Below, piece after piece: positions 8,551 to 17,757 of a DNA stretch of 64,000 nucleotides. The stretch is from positions 1 through 64,000 of the forward strand of contig NZ_AGUF01000028.1 in NCBI RefSeq assembly GCF_000236785.1, read 5' to 3'. The notes beneath the pieces were generated by a model. It did no database searches, was not told the DNA's origin, and saw only the letters and a program-made list of their open reading frames with translations. Position 1 is the stretch's first letter, and each line of letters opens with the position of its first letter. Made by a program: the position numbers and the translations under genes. The DNA comes from Achromobacter arsenitoxydans SY8 (GTDB lineage Bacteria; Pseudomonadota; Gammaproteobacteria; Burkholderiales; Burkholderiaceae_B).

Positions 8551-9576
8551 ATGACCGTCCGTAAACCCAGAAGCTCGCGCGCCGGGCGAGTCACCATGCA
8601 GGATGTCGCGCGCCGCGTGGGCGTCAGCGCCATCACGGTATCGCGGGCCCTGCGCACGCCCGACAAGGTGGGGCCGGACCTGCGCCAGCACATTGCCCGG
8701 GTTTGCCAGGAACTGGGCTATGTGCCCAACCATGCCGCCAGCGCGCTGGCATCGGCGCGGTCCCAGACCATCGTGGTGCTCATTCCGTCGCTGAGCAACG
8801 TGGTGTTCGTGGACATCATCTCGGGCATCAAAGAGGTGCTGGACCACAACGGATACCACATGCTGATCGGGGTCACGGGATACTCGCTGGACGAGGAAGA
8901 GGCCTTGTTGCGCAAGTATCTGCAGCATTCGCCGGACGGGCTGGTCCTGACGGGCATCGACCACAACCCCGGCGTCTGGAAGCTGTTGCGGACGCAGGCG
9001 ATTCCCACCGTTCACACGATCGAGACGCTGGACGGCGCCGACGACATGAGCGTCGGGTTTTCGCAGTTCGAGTCGGGCTACGCCGCCGGGCGCCATCTGG
9101 CGGAGCGGGGTTATCGCCGCATCGGCATCGTGGGCGCGCAGCTCGATCCGCGCTCGCTGCGGCGCTGCGAGGGCTGCCGGCAGGCGCTGCGCGACGCGGG
9201 TCTGTACGACCCGTCGCTGGAGATCATGACGCCCGAAAAGTCTTCAATCAGCCTGGGCGCGTCCCTGATGCAAGACCTGCACGCAAGCCATCCCGATTGC
9301 GATGCCGTCTTCTTCTGCAACGACGACCTGGCCCAGGGCGCGGTGTTCCAGTGCGGCCGCGCGGGGCTGCAGGTGCCAGAACAGATGGGCATCATCGGCT
9401 TCCACGACCTGGCGGGCACGGCCTGGACCACCCCGCCGTTGTCCACCATCGCCACGCCGCGCTACCAGATCGGCCTGTCCGCGGCGCAGTTGCTCATGCA
9501 GCACCTGGCGGGGGAGGCCGTCTTGCAGCGGCATGTGGACCTGGGTTTCACGCTGGTCCAGCGCGAAACGAGCTGA
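8551..9576 (+). CDS. LacI-family transcriptional regulator (gluconate GntR-like)
   Basis: A 341-residue regulator. Residues about 15-65 form the LacI helix-turn-helix and hinge (VTMQDVARRVGVSAITVSRAL, then YVPNHAASALASARS), followed by a periplasmic-binding-protein-like effector domain with typical stretches such as VVLIPSLSNVVF and AVFFCNDDLAQGA. I chose the ATG at 8551, with GAGAGG six bases upstream, over an earlier TTG in the same frame. It is divergent from the TRAP-dehydratase operon, with one perfect operator between them. By family analogy it is a repressor released by the imported sugar acid or its breakdown product. Confidence 0.92.
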   Translation: MTVRKPRSSRAGRVTMQDVARRVGVSAITVSRALRTPDKVGPDLRQHIARVCQELGYVPNHAASALASARSQTIVVLIPSLSNVVFVDIISGIKEVLDHNGYHMLIGVTGYSLDEEEALLRKYLQHSPDGLVLTGIDHNPGVWKLLRTQAIPTVHTIETLDGADDMSVGFSQFESGYAAGRHLAERGYRRIGIVGAQLDPRSLRRCEGCRQALRDAGLYDPSLEIMTPEKSSISLGASLMQDLHASHPDCDAVFFCNDDLAQGAVFQCGRAGLQVPEQMGIIGFHDLAGTAWTTPPLSTIATPRYQIGLSAAQLLMQHLAGEAVLQRHVDLGFTLVQRETS

Positions 9577-9623
9577 GCGGCCCGTGCCTGCCGGCATCGG
9601 GCTGAAGGCCGCGCGGACCGCCT

Positions 9624-10301
9624 TCAGGCGGCGCGCGGCTTCTTGGCGGGTGTCGGGACTTTCTTGTTCGTGCGAGGCGTTTCGGGCCGCCGCGCACCTT
9701 CTTCCAGCACGGCCAGCAGGCCGATGATCAGCGCCTGCATGCCCTGGTCGAGCTCTGCTTCCATCTCGGATTCTTCCGCCGCCCGCGCCGCGTCGACCAC
9801 CGGTTCCTGCCCGGCGACCGAGTACACCGTGTCGGCCACCGCAAGGCCGTGGAAAGCCACGGTTGCCAGCAGTATCCGGGACTGCTCCTTTGAAATGCCG
9901 TACGCATTGGCGATATGGCGCTGGTGCCCGTCGATTTTCGCGAGCATGGAAGGCGTCGCCGCCAGCCTGCGGATCACGTAGGGCGTCACCCCCGGGTGGG
10001 CTCTGACGAATTCGCGCACGGACGTGGCGAACAGGGTCAGGTATTCCTTCAGGTCGTCGCGGTTGTTGCTACAGGCTTGCGGGATCTGCCAGCGGCTGAA
10101 GATTTCCTCGGCGACCAGGCGCTTGAGTTCCTCAAGGCTGGGCACGTGCTTGTAGAGCGCCATGTGGCTGACGCCCAGCGCGGCCGCCACCCCGATGAAG
10201 GTGATGTTGGGCAGGCCCATCGCGATGCCGGCATCGGCAATCCTCTCGCGGGTGATGGTGGGAGGGCGTCCCCGCGTCGTGCGGCGCTCTGGCGGCTGCA
10301 T
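9624..10301 (-). CDS. TetR-family transcriptional regulator of the siderophore locus
   Basis: A 225-residue protein. The N-terminal helix-turn-helix is clear (RERIADAGIAMGLPNITFIGVAAALGVSHMALYKHV, residues about 19-54); the rest is an all-helical ligand domain with a Lys/Pro-rich basic tail. The ATG at 10301 has AGGGAA upstream and is preferred to an in-frame start 36 bases earlier. The gene diverges from the siderophore uptake operon across a 139-base region that carries two copies of a 27-bp partly palindromic element, the likely binding sites. TetR control of a ferric-siderophore operon is uncommon and suggests the regulator senses the siderophore or another small molecule rather than iron itself. 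Confidence 0.88.
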   Translation of the reverse strand: MQPPERRTTRGRPPTITRERIADAGIAMGLPNITFIGVAAALGVSHMALYKHVPSLEELKRLVAEEIFSRWQIPQACSNNRDDLKEYLTLFATSVREFVRAHPGVTPYVIRRLAATPSMLAKIDGHQRHIANAYGISKEQSRILLATVAFHGLAVADTVYSVAGQEPVVDAARAAEESEMEAELDQGMQALIIGLLAVLEEGARRPETPRTNKKVPTPAKKPRAA

Positions 10302-10356
10302 GTGTGTTCCCTGTTCTTGGCGTCGGCTACCCGGCACTTTAACCCGGCGCGCAATT

Positions 10357-10414
10357 ATTTAGTTTATTTGCATGCAACTAATTCGCAATTTAGTTTATAG
10401 TGATGCAAATAATT
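10357..10414. promoter_or_regulatory. Two direct copies of a 27-bp operator-like element plus a Fur-box-like sequence
   Basis: Copy 1 is 10357-10383 and copy 2 is 10388-10414, start to start 31 bp, about three helical turns. Both begin ATTTAGTTTAT and end ATGCAA, one variable base, TAATT. Copy 1 contains the inverted pair TTAGTT/AACTAA. Copy 2 overlaps 10399-10417, which matches the classical 19-bp Fur box at 13 positions. A possible promoter on the plus strand is TTGCAT (10368-10373), 17 bases, TAGTTT. The region separates the TetR gene from the siderophore operon. Confidence 0.65.
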
Positions 10415-10440
10415 ATCACCCACATCTCGGTACTTGATTC

Positions 10441-12249
10441 ATGAGCACTACTGGAGCCGCGCCGGCCAAACCTGAGAAGTCCGGCCCGCTCAACTTGGTA
10501 TTGGCCCCCATCCGCGGACAACTCATCGCTGCGGCTTTGCTCGCCGCCGCCGGCGCCATGCTCACGCTAGCGCCCCTGGCCGCCATTGCGCACATCGCCC
10601 GGCTGGTCCTTGCCGATCCCGGTCTCGCGGGGGCAGCGCCAGCGCACGCCTGGCCCGAAATCTGGTGGACCGTGCTTGTCGGTGCGGCGTGCATGTTCGC
10701 TGGCATGGCGCTGGTGTCCGCCGGAGAATTGACCGCCCATCTGGCCGACAACCGCATCACCCACCACCTGCGCCTGGCTGGCGCGCAGCGGCTGGCCCGG
10801 GCGCCGCTGGGCTGGTTCACCGGCAGGACGTCGGGCGAGGTCAAGCAGGCGCTGCAGGACGACATCGCAACCCTGCACAGCTTGACGGCGCATTTCTATA
10901 CGGCGGTTGCGCGCGCGGCGGGCGTGATTACGGTTTCGGTCGTCTATTTGTTCGCACAAGATTGGCGACTGGCCATTGCGGCGCTGCTGCCGTTTCCCGG
11001 CTTCTTCCTGTTCCTGCGCCGCGCCGTCAAGGCCGGCGGGGCGAACATGCAGGAATTCGTCGCCCGGCTGGGGCGCCTCAATGGGGCGACGGTCGAATTC
11101 GTGGCCGGGATCCCCGTGGTCAAGGCGTTCGGCGATGCCGGCAAGGCGCATCGCGGCTACGGGGAAGCCGTCGACGGCTTTGCCGAAGCCTTCGTCGGTT
11201 TCACGCGTCCGCTGGTCGCGGCAATGGCGCATGCCCACGCAATGATTGCCCCGGTCACGGTGCTGGGCGTCGTGCTGGGCGTTGGCGCCTTGTTCGTGGG
11301 CCTGGGCTGGATGGCGCCTGTGGACGTGCTGCCGTTTGCCCTGGCGGCGCCGGGCATTTGTGCTCCCTTGTTGTTGCTGCATACGCTGCTGCACGACCTG
11401 GGCGGGGCCACGAACGCCGCGCGCCGCGTGCTGGCGCTGATGGAGACCCCCGTGCTGGAACCGCCCGCGCCGGGCCGGGAGCAGATCCCCGCAGGACATG
11501 AAGTCCGGTTCGAAAACGTGGGCTATGCCTATGGCCAAGCGCGCCAGGCGCTATCGAACATCAGCTTCACGCTGGCGCCCGGGACGGTCACGGCCATCGT
11601 CGGCCCGTCGGGCGCCGGAAAGTCCACGCTGGCGCGCCTGCTATTGAGATTCTTCGATCCGGACGCTGGGCGCATCACGCTTGGCGGCGCAGACTTGCGA
11701 CAGATCGAGAGTTCGCAGCTGTACCGGCGCGTGGGCTTCGTCTTGCAGGAGGTGCGGCTGATCCACGCCAGCGTGCGCGAGAACATCGCGCTGGGCCGGC
11801 CCGCCGCCAGCCAGCAGGAAATCGAGGCCGCCGCCCAGGCCGCCAACATCCATGAACGTATCCTGGCCCTGCCGCGCGGCTACGACTCGGTGATCGGCGA
11901 GGATGCGCAGCTATCAGGCGGCGAGCGCCAGCGTGTCAGCATCGCGCGCGCCGTGCTGCTCGATCCTCCCGTGCTCGTGCTCGACGAAGCCACTGCGGCA
12001 GCGGATGCCGGCAATGAATCGGCGATCCAGAGCGCGCTGTCGCGCTTTGCCCAGGGGCGCACCTTGATGGTGATCGCGCACCGGCTGGATACGGTGGTGC
12101 ACGCCGACCGCATCCTCGTCCTCGAGGACGGCGCCATTACTGAACAGGGCACGCACGAACACCTGCTGGCGCGGGGCGGCAGCTATGCAAGGCTGTGGGC
12201 GCAGGGCGGTTATGGAACGGCCTCGGTTCGAAAGGACCCGTCATGCTGA
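10441..12249 (+). CDS. Half ABC transporter, exporter fold, YbtP/IrtA-like siderophore transporter subunit
   Basis: A 602-residue fusion of a six-helix membrane domain (about residues 20-310) and an ATPase domain. The ATPase has Walker A GPSGAGKST, a Q-loop FVLQEVRL, signature LSGGERQRV, Walker B VLVLDEATAAAD and switch His in IAHRLDT. Exporter-fold proteins of this kind beside siderophore genes resemble YbtP/YbtQ and IrtA/IrtB, which import ferric siderophores as heterodimers despite their fold. It overlaps the next gene by 7 bases, consistent with a heterodimer. Export of a ligand is the alternative reading. It is first in a seven-gene operon. Confidence 0.85.
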   Translation: MSTTGAAPAKPEKSGPLNLVLAPIRGQLIAAALLAAAGAMLTLAPLAAIAHIARLVLADPGLAGAAPAHAWPEIWWTVLVGAACMFAGMALVSAGELTAHLADNRITHHLRLAGAQRLARAPLGWFTGRTSGEVKQALQDDIATLHSLTAHFYTAVARAAGVITVSVVYLFAQDWRLAIAALLPFPGFFLFLRRAVKAGGANMQEFVARLGRLNGATVEFVAGIPVVKAFGDAGKAHRGYGEAVDGFAEAFVGFTRPLVAAMAHAHAMIAPVTVLGVVLGVGALFVGLGWMAPVDVLPFALAAPGICAPLLLLHTLLHDLGGATNAARRVLALMETPVLEPPAPGREQIPAGHEVRFENVGYAYGQARQALSNISFTLAPGTVTAIVGPSGAGKSTLARLLLRFFDPDAGRITLGGADLRQIESSQLYRRVGFVLQEVRLIHASVRENIALGRPAASQQEIEAAAQAANIHERILALPRGYDSVIGEDAQLSGGERQRVSIARAVLLDPPVLVLDEATAAADAGNESAIQSALSRFAQGRTLMVIAHRLDTVVHADRILVLEDGAITEQGTHEHLLARGGSYARLWAQGGYGTASVRKDPSC

Positions 12250-13997
12250 GGACCTTCCTGCTGTTGCTGGGCAAGGACGCGCCGGTGCTGCGCCGTTATG
12301 TGGGCTTGGCCGTCGCCTATGGCGTCGGCTGCGGGCTGACCATTGCGACCACCGCGCCGATACTCGTCCACCTGCTGGGCGCCGACGCAGGGCGAACGGC
12401 GCCGTGGCTGCTTGCGCTGCTGGCCGGGGTCGGGATCTGCTGGGTCTTGCGGCGCCATGTGGAGCGGGCCGGCGTGCGGGTGGGCGTGGCGATCCTGCAA
12501 GGCGGCCGCCACCAGCTCGGCGACCATATTGCGCGACTGCCCGTCGGCTGGTTCACACCGGACAACACCGCCCGCCTGGGGCATGTGGTCACGCAGGGAA
12601 TGATGTCGGTCGCCCAGCTTCCCGCGCACGTTTTCACGCCCGTCATCTCCGGCGTGGCGACGCCGGCCGTGCTGGTCGTTTCGCTGTTCGCGCAGCACTG
12701 GCTGCTGGGCGTGATTGCATTGGCCGCGTTGCCGCTGTTGGCGAGTGTTCTTGTCGTTTCCGCAAGGCTGGCGCGGCGAGCCGACGCAGCCTACCAGCGG
12801 CGCTTCGCGGACGCCAGCCAGCGCGTGGTGGAGTTTGCCCAGGCCCAGTCCGTGCTGCGCGCGTTCAGCGCAGAGGCCGGGGGCATGCGCTTTCTTGAGC
12901 AGGCCGTCGAGCAGCAGCGCCGGTCCGGGGCGCGGCTGATATGGCTGTCGGCGGGGGCGGCTGTCCTCAACGCCTGGGCTGTGCAGGCGGTTTTCGCCGC
13001 CTTGCTGATCGCTGCGGCCCTGTGGCTCAACGGAATGCTGGGCAGCAGCGTTGGGGCTGGGGAACTCGTGGCCGCGATTGTCTCGATGGCGCTGGCGGTC
13101 CGTTACATTGATGCGCTGCAGGAAGTCGCTGGCTATGGCGAGGTCTTGCGCGGCGCGCGCGCGCAGCTCGACGCCATCGAAGAATTGTTCGCCGTCCAGC
13201 CGCTGCCGGAGCCTGACGCGCCGCAGGCGCCGCGCGACGCATCCATCGAACTGCGCAATGTGCATTTCCGCTATGCGCACGACGAACCCTGCGTGCTGCG
13301 CGGCGTGGACCTGCGCATCGAACCGGGCAGCATGTTTGCCTTGATCGGAGAGTCGGGCTCGGGCAAGACCACGCTGGCGCGGCTGATCGCGCGCTTCTTC
13401 GACGTGGAGGAAGGCAGTGTGCGGGTCGGCGGCGTGGACGTGCGGCAGATCGCCAGCACGCGGCTGGCAGGCCAGATCAGCCAGATCTTCCAGGACAACT
13501 ATCTGTTCTCGGGCAGCATCGCCGACAACATTCGCGCCGGCAAGCCCGGCGCCAGCGATGCCGAGCTTATGCAGGCCGCGCGGCACGCGGGGGTGGGCGA
13601 GATCATCGCGCGCCTGCCGCAGGGCTTGGAAACGCCGGTGGGCGAGGGTGGCGCACGCCTGTCCGGCGGCGAGCGCCAGCGCGTCGCCATCGCCAGGGCC
13701 CTGCTTTGCGATGCGCCCATCCTGTTGGTGGACGAGGCCACCGCAGCCCTGGATGCCGGCAATCAGGCGGTCATCGCCGACACGCTGGCGCGGCTGCGCG
13801 GCCGCCGCACGCTGGTGGTGATCGCGCACCAGCTTTCCACCGTGGCGATGGCTGACCGTATCGCAGTGGTGGAAGACGGGCGGATCGTCGAACAAGGCGC
13901 GCCGGCGGCGCTGCGCGAAAGCCAGGGGCGGTATGCGCAGTTTCTGCGTGAACGCCAGGCCGCCAAGGGCTGGCGCATCGCTGGAGAGCGCGTCTGA
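12243..13997 (+). CDS. Half ABC transporter, exporter fold, YbtQ/IrtB-like partner subunit
   Basis: A 584-residue protein with the same layout as its upstream neighbour: six membrane helices, then an ATPase with Walker A GESGSGKTT, signature LSGGERQRV, Walker B ILLVDEATAALD and switch His in IAHQLST. The ATG at 12243 lies inside the end of the previous gene and starts MLRTFLLLLG, as membrane half-transporters do. Its stop overlaps the next start (TGATG). The two halves probably form one heterodimeric transporter. Neither carries the siderophore-interacting reductase domain seen at the N-terminus of IrtA, so iron release would need another protein. Confidence 0.85.
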   Translation: MLRTFLLLLGKDAPVLRRYVGLAVAYGVGCGLTIATTAPILVHLLGADAGRTAPWLLALLAGVGICWVLRRHVERAGVRVGVAILQGGRHQLGDHIARLPVGWFTPDNTARLGHVVTQGMMSVAQLPAHVFTPVISGVATPAVLVVSLFAQHWLLGVIALAALPLLASVLVVSARLARRADAAYQRRFADASQRVVEFAQAQSVLRAFSAEAGGMRFLEQAVEQQRRSGARLIWLSAGAAVLNAWAVQAVFAALLIAAALWLNGMLGSSVGAGELVAAIVSMALAVRYIDALQEVAGYGEVLRGARAQLDAIEELFAVQPLPEPDAPQAPRDASIELRNVHFRYAHDEPCVLRGVDLRIEPGSMFALIGESGSGKTTLARLIARFFDVEEGSVRVGGVDVRQIASTRLAGQISQIFQDNYLFSGSIADNIRAGKPGASDAELMQAARHAGVGEIIARLPQGLETPVGEGGARLSGGERQRVAIARALLCDAPILLVDEATAALDAGNQAVIADTLARLRGRRTLVVIAHQLSTVAMADRIAVVEDGRIVEQGAPAALRESQGRYAQFLRERQAAKGWRIAGERV

Positions 13998-14938
13998 TGC
14001 GTGCAGGGCTTTCCGTGCTGTTCGTCGTACTCTGCGGCGTGTCGCTACTGGTCGGCGCGCGGCAGATGGCGTGGTCGCAACTGTTTTCGGACGCCGGCGA
14101 CGCCTGGCTGACGCTGACGGCCAGCCGGCTGCCGCGCCTGGCGGCGCTGGTGCTGACGGGCATAGGCCTGTCAGTCTGCGGTGTGATCCTGCAGCACATC
14201 GTCCGCAACAAATTCGTCGAGCCCGCCACCACGGGCGGCCTGGACGCGGCCAAGCTCGGCATCCTGGTTGCGATGACGGCGGCGCCGTCCGTCGGGGCGG
14301 CGGGCCGGATGCTGTTCGCGCTGGCCTTCTGCCTGGCGGCCAGCCTGCTCTTCGTGGCGATCGTGCGCCGCGTCAAGTTCAAGAACACGGTTCTTGTTCC
14401 CGTGATCGGGCTGATGTTCGGGGGCGTTCTGAGCGCTGTGGCGGAATTCCACGCCTACCGCAACAACATCATGCAGAGCATGCAGGGCTGGCTGCTGGGC
14501 GACTTCTCCAGGATCGTGCAGGGCAACTACGAAATCATTTACCTGATCCTGCCGATTGTCGCGCTGACCTATCTGTACGCGCACCGTCTGACTGTGGTCG
14601 GCATGGGCGAAGGCATGGCGTCGAGCCTGGGGCTGAACTACCCGGCCACCGTCACGCTGGGGCTGATGCTGGTGGCCGTGACCGTATCGGTCACGGTTAT
14701 CACTGTCGGGGCGATTCCGTTCGTCGGCTTGGTCATCCCGAACCTGGTGGCGCTGCATTATGGCGACAACCTGAGGCGCACCCTGCCTGTCGTGGCGCTG
14801 GGCGGGGCCTCGTTGCTGCTGTTCTGCGACATCCTTGGCCGCGTGCTGATCCATCCGTTCGAGGTGCCCATTGCGCTGACCGCGGGCGGCATCGGCGGCG
14901 TCCTGTTCCTGGCAATTCTCTTCTGGAAGAACCGGTGA
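13997..14938 (+). CDS. FecCD-family iron-siderophore ABC permease (FatD/YclN-like)
   Basis: A 313-residue membrane protein with about nine helices and the FecCD features SRLPRLAALVLTGIGLSVCGVILQHI and the coupling region GAIPFVGLVIPNLVALHYGDN. It resembles the permeases of catecholate and petrobactin-type importers (FatD, VctD, YclN). It pairs with the next permease, with start and stop overlapping (GTGATG), and both should be driven by the ATPase encoded after them. Confidence 0.9.
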   Translation: MRAGLSVLFVVLCGVSLLVGARQMAWSQLFSDAGDAWLTLTASRLPRLAALVLTGIGLSVCGVILQHIVRNKFVEPATTGGLDAAKLGILVAMTAAPSVGAAGRMLFALAFCLAASLLFVAIVRRVKFKNTVLVPVIGLMFGGVLSAVAEFHAYRNNIMQSMQGWLLGDFSRIVQGNYEIIYLILPIVALTYLYAHRLTVVGMGEGMASSLGLNYPATVTLGLMLVAVTVSVTVITVGAIPFVGLVIPNLVALHYGDNLRRTLPVVALGGASLLLFCDILGRVLIHPFEVPIALTAGGIGGVLFLAILFWKNR

Positions 14939-15885
14939 TGCTCGCGGCTTCCCGAAAAATGATCTGGACGGCGGTGATCGCCATGGCAATGGCCTTCCTG
15001 TTCTTCCGCGCCGGATTCGACTTCGATTACATCATTCCCAAGCGGCTGGCCCGGCTGGCGGCCATGGTCATCGGGGGCGTCTGCATTGCGTGGTCGTCGA
15101 TCGTGTTCCAGACCCTCACCGGAAACCGGATCCTGACGCCGGCCATCATGGGGTACGAGGCGGTCTACCTGCTGCTGCAATCCGTGATGATCCTGGCGAT
15201 GGGTACGCAAAGCCTGGTGGCGCTGGGCCCGAACGGCAATTTCTTCCTGTCCATCCTGCTGATGCTGGCCTACTCGTGGATCCTCCATCGCTGGTTGTTC
15301 CGTGACGGCAGGCAGAACGTGTACTTCCTGCTGCTGGTGGGGCTGGTGCTGACGATGGTGATCGGCACCTTCACGCAGTTCGTGCAGCTAAAGACCAGCC
15401 CGGGCGAGTTCTCGATTCTGCTCGGTTTCAGCCAGGCGTCCTTCAGCAGGGCGGAGCCCGCGCAGCTGCTTGTTTCCGCAGTCCTGGTCGCGGCGGTTTG
15501 CCTTGCCGGTTCCAGAAGCCTGCCGACGCTGGACGTGCTGTCGCTGGGGCGTGAGCAGGCCAGCTCCCTGGGCGTCGATTATCGCCGCGCGGTGCGGCTG
15601 CAGCTTGCGTTGATCGCGGTGCTGGTGGCCGTGTCGACCAGCCTGCTCGGGCCCACGGCCTTCATGGGCATCTTCGTGGCCAATACCGCGTATGCGCTGG
15701 CGCGCACGCGCAGGCATCGGGCCACGTTGCCCACGGGCTGCGCAATCGCCATCGGCATGTTCATCCTGGCCCAGTTCGCGGTTGAACACGTCTTCAACTA
15801 CAAGACCACCGTTGGAATCCTGGTGAACCTGGCGTGCGGCGGCTGGTTTCTCGCGCTGATGGCGCGCACGCGGGGCACGGCATGA
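14938..15885 (+). CDS. FecCD-family iron-siderophore ABC permease (FatC/YclO-like)
   Basis: A 315-residue second permease subunit of the BtuC/FecCD fold, with the PKRLARLAAMVIGGVCIAWSSIVFQTLTGN opening and the GPTAFMGIFVANTAYALAR coupling segment. It belongs to the FatC/YclO branch, usually found together with a FatD/YclN partner as here. It overlaps the upstream permease by one base and the ATPase gene by four bases (ATGA). Confidence 0.9.
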   Translation: MLAASRKMIWTAVIAMAMAFLFFRAGFDFDYIIPKRLARLAAMVIGGVCIAWSSIVFQTLTGNRILTPAIMGYEAVYLLLQSVMILAMGTQSLVALGPNGNFFLSILLMLAYSWILHRWLFRDGRQNVYFLLLVGLVLTMVIGTFTQFVQLKTSPGEFSILLGFSQASFSRAEPAQLLVSAVLVAAVCLAGSRSLPTLDVLSLGREQASSLGVDYRRAVRLQLALIAVLVAVSTSLLGPTAFMGIFVANTAYALARTRRHRATLPTGCAIAIGMFILAQFAVEHVFNYKTTVGILVNLACGGWFLALMARTRGTA

Positions 15886-16658
15886 TCACGGTCAGAAATC
15901 TTTCCAAGAGCTATGGCAAAACGGCCGTGCTGCGTGATGTGAGCTTGCGGTTTCCCGCCGGGCGGCTGACCTCGCTCATCGGGCCGAACGGCGCGGGCAA
16001 GACTACGCTTCTGATGCTGGTCGCCCGGCTGCTGGACCCGAGCCGGGGCGACATCCTGATCGACGGCGGCAGGGTAGACGAGATGCGCGTCGCCGACTAC
16101 GCCCGTCGTGTCGCCACCTTGCGCCAGTCTCCCGACTTCAATCTGCGGCTGACGGTGCAAGAGCTTGTCGCCTTCGGCCGGTTTCCGTACAGCCGCGGCG
16201 CGTTGACGCCAACCGATCTGCGGGCGATCGACGAGGCCATTGCGTTTCTTTCGTTGGAACCCCTGCGCAGCGCCTATCTCGACGAACTGAGCGGCGGGCA
16301 GCGCCAGATGGCGTTCCTGGCCATGACCATCGCCCAGCAGACGGATTGCCTGCTTCTGGACGAACCGCTGAACAACCTTGACATCAAGCATGCCGTCCAG
16401 ATCATGCGTGCGCTGCGCCGCCTGTCCGACGAGCATGGCCGCACCGTGATCCTGGTGGTGCACGACATCAATTTCGCGGCCAGCTACTCCGATCACATCG
16501 TGGCGATGAAGGGCGGCGCGGTGCATTGCGCCGGCGGCGTGGCCGAGGTTGTGACCGAAGCGCGGCTGCGGGAACTGTACGGGCTGGAATTCGAGATTAC
16601 ACAGGGTGAGCGCGGACGCCTGTGCAATTACTTCAATCCGCCAGGAGAATTGAAATGA
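15882..16658 (+). CDS. Iron-siderophore ABC transporter ATPase (FepC/YclP-like)
   Basis: A 258-residue ATPase with Walker A GPNGAGKTT, the FecE-type Q-loop region ATLRQSPDFNLRLTVQELV, signature LSGGQRQM, Walker B CLLLDEPLNNLD and switch His in VVHDINF. It powers the two FecCD permeases. The ATG overlaps the stop of the permease gene. The stop itself overlaps the start of the binding protein, so the uptake subunits are translationally coupled. Confidence 0.93.
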   Translation: MITVRNLSKSYGKTAVLRDVSLRFPAGRLTSLIGPNGAGKTTLLMLVARLLDPSRGDILIDGGRVDEMRVADYARRVATLRQSPDFNLRLTVQELVAFGRFPYSRGALTPTDLRAIDEAIAFLSLEPLRSAYLDELSGGQRQMAFLAMTIAQQTDCLLLDEPLNNLDIKHAVQIMRALRRLSDEHGRTVILVVHDINFAASYSDHIVAMKGGAVHCAGGVAEVVTEARLRELYGLEFEITQGERGRLCNYFNPPGELK

Positions 16659-17656
16659 CCCAGACGCACAGGCCGTGGGCGCTTGCCCTGATGCTGGCCG
16701 CAATGGCCGCGCTCCAGGGCTGCGGCCAGGAAGACGCGGGATCGCCGAAGGCGACGGCGCCGCCGCCCGCCGCCAGTTCCCCCGCGCAGCAGGCCTACGC
16801 CAGCATCACGGTTCACCACAAGCTGGGTGCGACCGTCATCGACAAGCTGCCGCAACGCGTGGTGGCGCTGGATATGAATGAAGTCGATTTCCTGGACGAA
16901 CTGGGCGTTCCCGTCGCGGGTATGCCGAAGGACTTCGTGCCGCACTTTCTTGCCAAATACAAGGACGCTGCGGACGTGCAGGACATGGGCGCGATCGTCC
17001 AGCCGAACCTGGAACGGGTGCATGCGGCCAGGCCCGACCTGATTCTGATCACGTCGCTGCAGGCGAACCACTACAAGGAGCTGAGCCAGATCGCGCCGAC
17101 TATCCATTTCGACGTCGATTATCGGGACAGCCAGGCCAATCACATTGAGGTCATCCAGGATCACCTCATGACCCTGGGGCGGATCTTCCAGAAGGAAGAC
17201 CTTGCGCGCAGGAAGTCGGCCGAACTGGACGCCAGGGTCCAGGAGGCAAGAAGCCTCATCCAGGACCGCCCCGAAACGGCGCTCATCGTGCTGCACAACA
17301 ACGGCGCCTTCAGCTCGTTCGGCGTGCAGTCGCGCTATGGCTTCATCTTCAAGGCCCTGGGCGTCAAGCCGGCCAGCCCGTCGGCCGAGGCCGGCCTGCA
17401 CGGCCAGCCGATATCCAGCGAATTCATCCAGCAGGCCAACCCGGACATTCTCTACGTGGTCGATCGCACCGCCGTGATGGAGCGCCGGCCGATGCTCGAT
17501 GCCGAGACGCTGAGCAATCCGCTGCTGCGGCAGACCTCCGCCTGGCGCAACGGCCGGGTGGTCTTTGCCGATGCCGAGGCCTGGTATGTCACTGCCGCCA
17601 GCGTGAACTCGCTGAAGCTCATGATCGACGACGTGACCAAGGCCTACCGGAACTGA
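16655..17656 (+). CDS. Siderophore-binding lipoprotein (FatB/YclQ-like)
   Basis: A 333-residue protein with a lipoprotein signal (lipobox LQGC, Cys23), a Pro/Ala/Ser linker to about residue 48, then a cluster A-II helical-backbone binding fold: VVALDMNEVDFLDELGVPVAGMP, LERVHAARPDLILI and a C-terminal SVNSLKLMIDDV. Family members (FatB, VctP, YclQ) bind ferric siderophores in the periplasm; a lipid anchor is more typical of Gram-positives but occurs in Gram-negatives too. CAGGAGA stands about 6 bases before the ATG. Confidence 0.92.
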   Translation: MTQTHRPWALALMLAAMAALQGCGQEDAGSPKATAPPPAASSPAQQAYASITVHHKLGATVIDKLPQRVVALDMNEVDFLDELGVPVAGMPKDFVPHFLAKYKDAADVQDMGAIVQPNLERVHAARPDLILITSLQANHYKELSQIAPTIHFDVDYRDSQANHIEVIQDHLMTLGRIFQKEDLARRKSAELDARVQEARSLIQDRPETALIVLHNNGAFSSFGVQSRYGFIFKALGVKPASPSAEAGLHGQPISSEFIQQANPDILYVVDRTAVMERRPMLDAETLSNPLLRQTSAWRNGRVVFADAEAWYVTAASVNSLKLMIDDVTKAYRN

Positions 17657-17757
17657 TGCATTCGACGCCATGCGCGTCGGTGTCAATTCAAGCGTAAATG
17701 ATTCCCAGTCGCCTGATTTTTCCGGGCGATCCCAAGCTCAACCGAACGGAGCATTCC

